A model generated the notes under the pieces. That model saw only the letters and a program-made list of their open reading frames with translations. It had not been told where the DNA came from and searched no databases. Shown piece after piece: positions 17,510-24,983 of a stretch of 64,000 nt of DNA; within the stretch, counting starts at the first letter, position 1; each line of letters opens with the position of its first letter. The stretch comes from Actinokineospora alba (lineage in GTDB: Bacteria; Actinomycetota; Actinomycetes; Mycobacteriales; Pseudonocardiaceae): positions 5,890,001-5,954,000 of the forward strand of contig NZ_SNXU01000001.1 in NCBI RefSeq assembly GCF_004362515.1, given 5' to 3'. Both the position numbers and the translations under genes were made by a program.

Positions 17510-19368
17510 TGGCGGTGCTCGACGTCCTCGACCCGGGGACGCAGACCACCGTGCAGGACCTGGCGGGCCGCACCGGGCTGTGGGACGTGGGGGTGCCACC
17601 GTCCGGGGCGTTCGACGACCTGACGTTCGCGCTGGTCAACGCCGCGGTGGGCAACCCGAGTCACCTGGCGGGCCTGGAGTGCGTCGTGCGCGGGCCGGTG
17701 CTGCGGGTCGACGAGCCGCGCCTGGTGTGCGTCGGCGGCGCGGCGGCCCGGGCCACGGTCGACGGGCGCCCCCTGCGGCCGGGCACGGTGGTTCGGCTGC
17801 CCGCGGGGGCGACGCTGGACGTGGGACCGCTGGAGGGGCCGGGCATGCGCGGGTATGTCGCCGTCGAGGGCGGGCTGGACGTGCCGCGGGTGCTGGGCAG
17901 CCGGGCGACGTTCATCCTCGGCGAGTTCGGCGGAGTCGACGGACGGGCGCTGCGGGCTGGGGACGCGGTGCCGCTCGGCCGCCGCGAGAACCTCATCGCC
18001 CCGGTCCCGATCACGTTGCCGGAACTGACGCACGCGTGGACGCTGCGGGTGATCGCCGGTCCGCACGGCGCCCCGGAGTACCTGACCGCCGAGGGGGTCG
18101 ACGAGTTCTTCGCCGCCACCTGGACCGTCGACCACCGCGCCGACCGCACCGGCATCCGACTCACCGGACCGACCCCGGGCTGGGCGCGCGCGGACGGCGG
18201 CGAGGCCGGGCTGCACCCGTCGAACCTGCATGACTCGGCGTACCCGGTCGGCGGGATCATGCTCGCGGGCGACACCCCGGTGATCGTCGGCGTGGACGGC
18301 CCGTCGCTCGGCGGGTTCGTCGTCGCGGCGGTGGTGATCGAGGCGGACCGGTGGAAACTCGGCCAGCTGCGGCCCGGCGACACGGTCCGGCTCGCACCGG
18401 TCGGCCCCGACTCCGCGAGGCCGGAACCGCTGCACGGCGGCGACGCCACGCAGACCGGGCCCGCGTTCACCATCAGGCGCTCGGGTGACCGGCACCTGCT
18501 GGTGGAAGCCGGTCACACCGAACTCGACCTGACCGTGCGGATGTGGGTGCACCTGCTCGCCGAGGCGCTGCGGTCCGACCGGCCCGACGGGGTCACCGAG
18601 ATCGTCGAAGGGGTCCGGTCGCTGCTGGTGGCGGTCGACTCGGCCGCCCGCGACCTCGCTCCCCTGGCCAAACACCTGGGCGCGCTCGCCGACGACCTGG
18701 CCGACCCGTCGACGGCCGTCGTCCCCGCGCGGGAGGTCGTCCTGCCGATCGCGTTCGACCACCCCGAGGCGCACGAGGCGATGCGCCGCTACGCCGCGTC
18801 CGTGCGGCCCGACGCGCCTTGGTGCCCCGACAATGTGGAGTTCATCCGCCGGGTCAACGCTTTGCCCCACCGCGACGACGTCTTCGACATCGTGGCCGCG
18901 GCGACCTACCTCGTGGTCGGCCTCGGCGACGTCTATCTCGGTGCCCCGGTCGCGGTGCCGATGGACCCCCGACACCGGCTGGTCACCACAAAGTACAATC
19001 CGGCCCGCACCTGGACCCCGCAGAACGCCGTCGGGATCGGCGGCATCTACCTGTGCGTCTACGGCATGGAGGGCCCCGGCGGCTACCAGCTCGTCGGGCG
19101 CACGGTGCCGGTGTGGCGGCTGGGCGACGAACGGCCGTGGCTGCTGCGGCACTTCGACCGGCTCCGCTTCCGGCCGGTGACCACCGACGAACTGGCCGAG
19201 CACCGCGCCGACATCGCCGCGGGCCGCGCCGACCTCGACGTCCGCCCCACCACGTTCTCCGTCGCCGAAGTCCACCGGATCGAACACGAGGCGGCCGACG
19301 AGATCCGGGACGTCCGGGCGCGCAGGCGGGCCGCCTTCGACGAGGAGCGCACGCGCTGGAATTCCTGA
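17509..19368 (+). CDS. Carboxyltransferase domain of urea/guanidine carboxylase, standing alone
   Basis: 619 residues, starting at ATG 17509 (a GTG one codon earlier is possible). Residues about 1-305 match the CT_A_B (AHS2) domain, opening VLDPGTQTTVQDLAGRTGLWDVGVPPSG; residues about 310-600 match CT_C_D (AHS1), with FIRRVNALPHRDDVF and MDPRHRLVTTKYNPARTWTP. This is the order inside full urea carboxylase. The biotin carboxylase domain normally in front and the biotin-carrier domain (EAMKM motif) normally behind are both absent, and neither is encoded next door. It ends ARRRAAFDEERTRWNS, where the full enzyme would continue into the carrier domain. It either works with partners encoded elsewhere or is a relic. 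A fused PxpC-PxpB of 5-oxoprolinase is a less likely alternative. Confidence 0.82.
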   Translation: MAVLDVLDPGTQTTVQDLAGRTGLWDVGVPPSGAFDDLTFALVNAAVGNPSHLAGLECVVRGPVLRVDEPRLVCVGGAAARATVDGRPLRPGTVVRLPAGATLDVGPLEGPGMRGYVAVEGGLDVPRVLGSRATFILGEFGGVDGRALRAGDAVPLGRRENLIAPVPITLPELTHAWTLRVIAGPHGAPEYLTAEGVDEFFAATWTVDHRADRTGIRLTGPTPGWARADGGEAGLHPSNLHDSAYPVGGIMLAGDTPVIVGVDGPSLGGFVVAAVVIEADRWKLGQLRPGDTVRLAPVGPDSARPEPLHGGDATQTGPAFTIRRSGDRHLLVEAGHTELDLTVRMWVHLLAEALRSDRPDGVTEIVEGVRSLLVAVDSAARDLAPLAKHLGALADDLADPSTAVVPAREVVLPIAFDHPEAHEAMRRYAASVRPDAPWCPDNVEFIRRVNALPHRDDVFDIVAAATYLVVGLGDVYLGAPVAVPMDPRHRLVTTKYNPARTWTPQNAVGIGGIYLCVYGMEGPGGYQLVGRTVPVWRLGDERPWLLRHFDRLRFRPVTTDELAEHRADIAAGRADLDVRPTTFSVAEVHRIEHEAADEIRDVRARRRAAFDEERTRWNS

Positions 19369-19434
19369 TTCCAGCAAGGAGTTCACGTCAGCGAAACCAT
19401 CGGGGCGGCCACGCGGTCCTACAGTTTTCCCATC

Positions 19435-21657
19435 GTGGACGACATCGATCCCTTCATCGGAACGGCCCCGACCGCGCTGCCCCCGGCGCAGGGTCTGGCG
19501 GCCACCTGGTGGTGGCCGAAAGCGCAGATCGGCAACACCCACCCGGGGGCCGTCTCCCCGCTGGGCATGGTGTCGGCCTGCGCCTACTCGGGCGCCTACC
19601 CCACGGGTTACGGCCTCTACACGAAGAACACCGAGGGCCTGCCGGACCAGATGTTCGACCACCCGCAGGCCTCCGGGTTCACCCACTTCCAGCAGTCCGG
19701 CACCGGCGCCATCCGCAAGTACTACAACTATGTGCGGGTCACCCCGATGGTGCAGCCGCTCGACACCCTCGGCCAGTCTTGGCCGCTGCACGACGAGACC
19801 GCCGAGGCCGGGTACTACGCGGCCACCCTCGACCCCGGCATCCGGTGCGAGATCACGGTCGGCGCCAAGGTCGCCGTCCACCGGTACACCTTCCCCGAGC
19901 ACCGCGGCGCCCGGGTGGTCGTCGACCTGTCCTGTGGCGGGCTGGCGATCGACCACGGCCGCACGGTGCCGCTGCGCGCGCACGTGGAGAGCCTCGGCCA
20001 CGGCCGCGCGCAGGGCACGGTGGTCGTCGAGGGTGTGCCGCTGTCGGTGTACATCGAGGTCGACAGCCCGGACTGGCGGCAGATGGTCTGGCACGACCGC
20101 AGGCTGATCGAGGGCGGCACCCGGCTCGACTTCGACCGCATCCGCCAGACCACGCTGCGCCCCTTCGGTTTGCTCTTCATCGGACAGGCCGCGGCCGGGC
20201 AGAGCGTCGAGGTGCGGATCGGCTTCTCGCTGCGCGGCTGCGAGCAGGCACGGGAGAACCTGCGCCGTGAGTGCGGGGAGGCGCCGCAGGCCTTCGACAC
20301 CATCAAGGCGCACACCCAGGCCAAGTGGCGTGACCACGTCGGCCGGATCGAGGTCGAGGGCGGGTCGCCCGCGCGGCGCCAGGTGTTCGCCACCGCGCTG
20401 TACCACTCGCTGGTCAAGCCGTGTTTCGGCGACGACGAGAGCCCGTTCTGGCCGACGTCGGGCCCGTTCGCGTTCGACGTCTGCACGATGTGGGACATCT
20501 ACAAGACCCAGCTGCCGCTGCTGATGGCGATCTGCCCGGACCGGGCGGTCGACCTGCTGGAGTCGCTGATCCGGGTCTGCGAGGAGGAGGGCAACTTCCC
20601 CATCGGCTACAGGATGGCCCGCGGCGCGGACCGGTTCTTCCGGCAGGCCAGCGCCCTGACCCACACCGCGCTGGCCGACGCGCACGCCATCGGACTCGGT
20701 GACCTGGACTGGAACTGGGCGCTGGTGCACATGGTCGACGACCTGCGCCGGATGTACGGCGAGGACTTCTATGAGCACGGCGTCGTGCACCCGATCTCGC
20801 ACACCCTCGACCTCGCCTACGCCTACCACTGCACGTCCGGCGTCGCCCGCGCGATGAACGACGTGCCGCTCGCCAAGCAGCTCGACGAACGGGCTCTCCT
20901 GTGGCCCAACGCTTTCGACCCGGCCACCGGCCTGCTGCACGACTCGTCGTTCTACGAGGGAGGCAAGTGGAACTACTCGTTCCGGCTCATGCACGACATG
21001 GCCGGGAGGATCGCGTTGGCGGGCGGTGACGAGAAGTTCGTCGCCATGCTGGACGCGTTCTTCGGCTACGGCGCGGCCCGGGTGGTGCAGCCCGGCCACC
21101 GGCCCGACGCGGCGCAGATGGCCGTCGGATACGCGCTGAACCGGTTCGAGGGGCTGAACAACGAGCCCGACATGGAGGCCCCGTGGTCCTACCACTACGC
21201 GGGTCGACCGGACCGCACCGCCGAGGTCGTGCACGCGGCGCTCACCTGGCAGTTCGGCACCGGCCCGGGCGGGCTGCCGGGCAACGACGACTCGGGCGGG
21301 CTCAGCAGCTGGTACGTGTGGGCCTCACTTGGCCTGTTCCCGGTCGCCGGGCAGAGCCTGTTCCTCGTCAACGCCCCGGCGTTCGCCCGATCCACGATCC
21401 ATGTGGGAGACAAGGACTTCGTCATCGAGACCAGCGGACACCGCGAGACACCGATCAGCTCCGACGGGCTCGACCGGGTGCCACCGCCGCAGTACGTCCA
21501 ATCCGCGCGGCTCAACGGGAAGCCGCTCGAGGTGACTCACCTGAGCGCGTCCGACGTCCACGCGGGCGGGACACTGCACCTGGAGCTGGGCCCGGAGCCG
21601 TCGCGCTGGGGGCGGGCGACCCGGCCGCCGTCGCTGTCCACCGGAGTGGGCCCGTGA
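19435..21657 (+). CDS. Glycoside hydrolase family 92 (alpha-mannosidase)
   Basis: 740 residues from the GTG at 19435. The start FIGTAP ... GNTHPGAVSPLGMVS is the typical N-terminal beta-sandwich of GH92, and the (alpha/alpha)6 domain holds the family hallmarks NNEPDMEAPWSYHY (acid region) and GLPGNDDSGGLSSWYVWASLGLFPVAG, where the Asp pair supplies the catalytic base in calcium-dependent GH92 exo-mannosidases. No signal peptide is seen, so it acts inside the cell unless the start is misplaced. The last 45 codons are part of the 287-bp duplicated segment. Mannosidase plus the GT4 downstream suggests mannoside or glycoconjugate turnover (inference). Confidence 0.9.
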   Translation: MDDIDPFIGTAPTALPPAQGLAATWWWPKAQIGNTHPGAVSPLGMVSACAYSGAYPTGYGLYTKNTEGLPDQMFDHPQASGFTHFQQSGTGAIRKYYNYVRVTPMVQPLDTLGQSWPLHDETAEAGYYAATLDPGIRCEITVGAKVAVHRYTFPEHRGARVVVDLSCGGLAIDHGRTVPLRAHVESLGHGRAQGTVVVEGVPLSVYIEVDSPDWRQMVWHDRRLIEGGTRLDFDRIRQTTLRPFGLLFIGQAAAGQSVEVRIGFSLRGCEQARENLRRECGEAPQAFDTIKAHTQAKWRDHVGRIEVEGGSPARRQVFATALYHSLVKPCFGDDESPFWPTSGPFAFDVCTMWDIYKTQLPLLMAICPDRAVDLLESLIRVCEEEGNFPIGYRMARGADRFFRQASALTHTALADAHAIGLGDLDWNWALVHMVDDLRRMYGEDFYEHGVVHPISHTLDLAYAYHCTSGVARAMNDVPLAKQLDERALLWPNAFDPATGLLHDSSFYEGGKWNYSFRLMHDMAGRIALAGGDEKFVAMLDAFFGYGAARVVQPGHRPDAAQMAVGYALNRFEGLNNEPDMEAPWSYHYAGRPDRTAEVVHAALTWQFGTGPGGLPGNDDSGGLSSWYVWASLGLFPVAGQSLFLVNAPAFARSTIHVGDKDFVIETSGHRETPISSDGLDRVPPPQYVQSARLNGKPLEVTHLSASDVHAGGTLHLELGPEPSRWGRATRPPSLSTGVGP

Positions 21658-22096
21658 ACCGGCGCCTGGTGATCGCGGTCCGGGCAGACCCGGTGATCTG
21701 CGGGCACTCGGGCGAGGCTCGCAACCTGGCCGAAGTCGCGCTCACCCGCGGCTTCACCGACGTGCGCCTGCTGACCTGGCCGATCCCGGCGCTGCGGGCG
21801 GCGGGGTTGCCGCTCGAGGTGACGCACCTGAGCGCGTCCGAGGTCCAGGCGGGCGGGACCCTGCGGCTGGAGGTCGGCCCGGAGCCGTCACGGTGGGGGC
21901 AGACGAACCGGCCGCCGTCGCTGTCCACCGGAGTGGGCCCGTGAACCGGCGCCTGGTAATCGCGGTCCGGGCAGACCCGGTGATCTGCGGGCACTCGGGC
22001 GAGGCACGCAACCTGGCCGAGGTCGCGCTGACCCGCGGCTTCACCGACGTGCGCCTGCTGACCTGGCCGATCCCGGCGCTGCAGGCAGCGGGGCTG
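21523..22096 (+). repeat. 287-bp imperfect tandem duplication across the GH92/GT4 junction
   Basis: Copy 1 is 21523-21809 and copy 2 is 21810-22096. I count about 20 mismatches (roughly 93% identity), unevenly spread: the centre around the GH92 stop and GT4 start is identical, while the GH92-derived part has most changes. Each copy holds the last 45 codons of GH92 and the first 52 or so of the glycosyltransferase. Confidence 0.9.
21654..21944 (+). pseudogene. Chimeric ORF made by the tandem duplication
   Basis: 96 codons from GTG 21654, overlapping the GH92 stop as GTGA. The first 52 residues equal the N-terminus of the GT4 enzyme (VNRRLVIAVRADPVICG onward) and the remainder equals the C-terminus of GH92, ending PPSLSTGVGP. 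It then overlaps the true GT4 start in the same GTGA manner. It cannot encode a working enzyme of either type. The frame has stayed open despite many substitutions, so it may still be translated as part of the operon. Confidence 0.75.
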
Positions 22097-23218
22097 CCGC
22101 TCAAGCCACTCGACCGGATCATGCCCTACAGCGGGGGAATCACCGTGGAGCGGCCGGAGCCGGTCGGCGACTACCGGGTGCCCGACGGGCGGTTCATGGC
22201 GGGCCTCACCGGCAGGCTGGTCGAGTTGCTGGCCGAGCCGGTCCCGACCACCTGCCTGTCGATGTACCTCGCGCCGCACACCGCGGTCGTCCAAGACGCG
22301 GTCGCGGCGGCGCGCGCCGCCGGTTTCGCGCCCAATGTGCACACGATGGCGAAGGCGGTGGGCTCGGACGTCACCAACGTGATCCGGTCCTGCCTGCGGG
22401 AGGGGCGGTTCGGGGCGGCCGTCGTCCTGTTCACCACGTTCCTCGCCAACGACGAGGTGCTCGCCGTGTCGGAGTACACCCGGCAGGAGATCGTCGCCTC
22501 CGCCGAGGAGGTCGACTCCTACTGCGGCACCCGACTCGCCGACGAGTGCCGCGACCGGGTCTCGGTCAGCTACCCGCCGATCGACACGTCGGCGTACCTC
22601 GACCTCGACTTGATGCTGGTGGACACCGCACTCAAACGCCGAGGGCTGGAACGCGACGGCTACGTGTTGTTCCTGTCGCGGGTGACGCAGGCCAAGGGCA
22701 TCTTCGACCTGGTGAACGCATTCTCCAGGTCGAAGGCGCGGTCGCGGGTGCGGCTCGTCGTGGCCGGGACCGGACCGGCGCTCCCCGAGGTCCGGGCGCT
22801 CGCCCGCGACGACGACCGGATCGTCTTCCTCGACGACGTGGACGACGAGGAGAAACCGCTGCTGATGCGCGGCTGCGCGGCGTACGCGCTGCCGACCCGG
22901 CCGGAGCCGGACTTCGTCGAGACCTTCGGCATCGCGCTGACCGAGAAGATGCTGGCGGGCGGCGGACCGGTGATCACCACCGTCACCGGCGGGACCGGCG
23001 AGGCCGTCGGTGACACGGCGGTCATCGTCGAGGCGGGCGACGTCGCGGGCATCGCCGCCGCGCTCGACCGGGTGGTGCTGGAAATGGGACCGGAGGAACG
23101 TCGGATCATGGAAGCCCGGGCCCGTGCGCACGCCATGGCCTTCGACCGGACCCGGGTCTTCGACGAGTTGTTCTGTTCCGCCTCCCCGAAATTTTGGGAT
23201 CAGTCGCCTACCACGTGA
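21941..23218 (+). CDS. Glycosyltransferase family 4
   Basis: 425 residues from GTG 21941. A GT-B fold is indicated by an N-terminal Rossmann segment (HSGEARNLAEVALTRGFTDVRLLTWP) and a C-terminal domain with DGYVLFLSRVTQAKGIFDLVNAF and RVRLVVAGTGPALPEVRALA, then the acidic EPDFVETFGIALTEKMLAGGGPVI region corresponding to the GT4 EX7E motif. It would move a sugar from a nucleotide donor with retention; donor and acceptor are unknown. Probably translated together with the GH92 and the chimeric ORF. Confidence 0.85.
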   Translation: MNRRLVIAVRADPVICGHSGEARNLAEVALTRGFTDVRLLTWPIPALQAAGLPLKPLDRIMPYSGGITVERPEPVGDYRVPDGRFMAGLTGRLVELLAEPVPTTCLSMYLAPHTAVVQDAVAAARAAGFAPNVHTMAKAVGSDVTNVIRSCLREGRFGAAVVLFTTFLANDEVLAVSEYTRQEIVASAEEVDSYCGTRLADECRDRVSVSYPPIDTSAYLDLDLMLVDTALKRRGLERDGYVLFLSRVTQAKGIFDLVNAFSRSKARSRVRLVVAGTGPALPEVRALARDDDRIVFLDDVDDEEKPLLMRGCAAYALPTRPEPDFVETFGIALTEKMLAGGGPVITTVTGGTGEAVGDTAVIVEAGDVAGIAAALDRVVLEMGPEERRIMEARARAHAMAFDRTRVFDELFCSASPKFWDQSPTT

Positions 23219-23296
23219 TTGTGCGGATTCGCGGCGACCGTGGTCGGCTGCCGTCACGGTCCCCTAAGGTTCCGGTCGATCATCGCCGCCGATTGG

Positions 23297-23941
23297 TCAA
23301 TAGCCGACGGTGAAGCGCTTTCCGACGTGGCGCGGGTTCTCAATCTCGTCGATGACGGCCACCGCGTAGTCCTCCGTGGAGATCCGGCTGGCGCCGTCGC
23401 CGTCGACGATCAGGTCGTCGAGTTCGGTGCGGTACCGGCCGGTGCGGGTGCCGGGTTCGATGGTGGCCGCCGGGCTGAGGTTGGTCCAGCGGACGTCGTC
23501 GACTCCGCGGTAGTAGTCCAAAGCGTCGGCGTGCGCGTTCATGATCTGCAGGAGGAACTCCGGCAGGCCTTCCTTCTCGCGTACCTCTCCCCCGTCCGGG
23601 GTGCGCAGCGAACCGGCGCCGCCGACGGCGACCAGGCGCGGCGCGTCCGGGCCGAGGGCGCGCAGGCCCGCCACGAGCGATTCGGCGGCGGGCTTGATCG
23701 TCGCCAGGTGCCCAGTGCCGTCACCGCCGCCGACGGCGCTGATCACCACGTCGTGGCCCTTGGCGATCGCCGCGACGGACTGGGGGTCGAGGACGTCGCC
23801 CACGGTCGGCTCGGCCCGCGGGTCGGTGGGCTTGGCACTGTCGCGCCGGACGGCGGTCACCTGGTGGCCGCGGTCGAGGGCCTCGCGGGTGATGGTGCTG
23901 CCGATCGTGCCGGTGGCACCGAACACGGCGATCTTCGCCAT
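23297..23941 (-). CDS. NAD(P)-binding NmrA/SDR-like protein
   Basis: 214 residues; AAGGGAGTGACCACC precedes the ATG. N-terminal dinucleotide-binding motif GATGTIG, then DVVISAVGGGDG, and LVAVGGAGSL in place of the classic YxxxK. This is the atypical SDR group (BlvrB/NmrA-like) often used as reductases or redox sensors. Divergent from the AraC regulator with 75 bases between starts, a layout that suggests the regulator controls it. Confidence 0.85.
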   Translation of the reverse strand: MAKIAVFGATGTIGSTITREALDRGHQVTAVRRDSAKPTDPRAEPTVGDVLDPQSVAAIAKGHDVVISAVGGGDGTGHLATIKPAAESLVAGLRALGPDAPRLVAVGGAGSLRTPDGGEVREKEGLPEFLLQIMNAHADALDYYRGVDDVRWTNLSPAATIEPGTRTGRYRTELDDLIVDGDGASRISTEDYAVAVIDEIENPRHVGKRFTVGY

Positions 23942-24016
23942 GGTGGTCACTCCCTTGTCGTTTGCTGCCTTCTGGGAAGGTCGTCGCTGGTCAGCGAGGT
24001 ATGATCGGGACTCATC

Positions 24017-24880
24017 ATGGTGAAAAACGGACAGCCCGCGATACCTGAGATCGCCTATTCGCCCCCGTCGGCCGCCGCGGCGGGAGTCGAGGTGCTGACG
24101 CTGGCCGACCTGCGGGAGCGGGCGCGCGGGCAGGAGCTGGGCAGTCCGCAGCGCCCTGAGTTCCACCTGCTGTTCGCGGTCGACGCGGGCACGCTGTGGC
24201 ACGCGGTGGACTTCACCCCGTACACGGTGACCGCCGGTTCCTGGCTGTGGGTGCGGCCGGGGCAGGTCCAGCGTTTCGGCGACTTGGCGAGCGCGGAGGG
24301 CACCGTGGTGTTCTTCCAGCCGAGCTTCCTCTCCCCCGCGACCGCGCGCGTCGACGACCGGTTCGGCCCCGTGCACTGGCACGCCACCGGCTCGGCGGCC
24401 ACCGCCGCCCGCGGCGCCCTCGACCACCTGGCCCGGGAGTACGCCGACCAGGCACTCCCGGACGCGGTGCGCACCGAGTTGCTCGGGCACCTCCTCGCCG
24501 CGCTGCTGTTGCGGATCGCCCACCTGAGCCCGGGCACGCCCGCGGCCGAGCCGGGGGAGACCTTCCGCCGCTTCCGCGACGCTGTGGAGCGCGACTTCGC
24601 CGCGGCCCGCCAGGTCGGGCACTACGCGCGGATGCTCGGCTATTCGCCGCGGACACTGTCCCGGGCGACACTCGCCGCCGCCGGGGTCGGTGCGAAGGAG
24701 TTCATCGACCTGCGGGTCGTCTTGGAGGCCAAGCGACTGCTGGCGCATGGCGACCGCCCCGTCGCGGTGATCGCCCACCAGCTGGGTTTCCCTGATGCCA
24801 CGAATTTCTCGAAGTTCTTCCACCACCGCGTCGGCCGCACCCCAGGGGCCTTTCGGACCTCGGCCCGGGCGCCGCTGTGA
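24017..24880 (+). CDS. AraC-family transcriptional regulator
   Basis: 287 residues. The N-terminal cupin-like effector domain (FHLLFAVDAGTLWHAVDFTPYTVTAGSWLWVRPGQVQRF) is followed by two helix-turn-helix motifs at the C-terminus (YARMLGYSPRTLSRATLAAAG and VAVIAHQLGFPDATNFSKFFHHRVGRTPGAFR), the latter being the AraC signature. Cytoplasmic DNA-binding protein, likely regulating the divergent NmrA-like gene. Confidence 0.88.
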   Translation: MVKNGQPAIPEIAYSPPSAAAAGVEVLTLADLRERARGQELGSPQRPEFHLLFAVDAGTLWHAVDFTPYTVTAGSWLWVRPGQVQRFGDLASAEGTVVFFQPSFLSPATARVDDRFGPVHWHATGSAATAARGALDHLAREYADQALPDAVRTELLGHLLAALLLRIAHLSPGTPAAEPGETFRRFRDAVERDFAAARQVGHYARMLGYSPRTLSRATLAAAGVGAKEFIDLRVVLEAKRLLAHGDRPVAVIAHQLGFPDATNFSKFFHHRVGRTPGAFRTSARAPL

Positions 24881-24983
24881 ACTCGAACTGAATAGTTAAA
24901 AACTCGATCTCGTTCTCTTCTTCCCTTGCGCGGCTTACCTTCGGCCTCCCTGCACTTTGTCTTGTTAGGAGGCCGCATCCGTT

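Noticed and set aside
17266..21234. A 1322-codon ORF on the minus strand opposite the UAAP2, carboxyltransferase and GH92 genes
   Set aside because: The plus-strand genes have clear domain matches; the long antisense frame follows from high GC at third positions and its translation is Arg/Gly/Val/Asp-rich with no fold.
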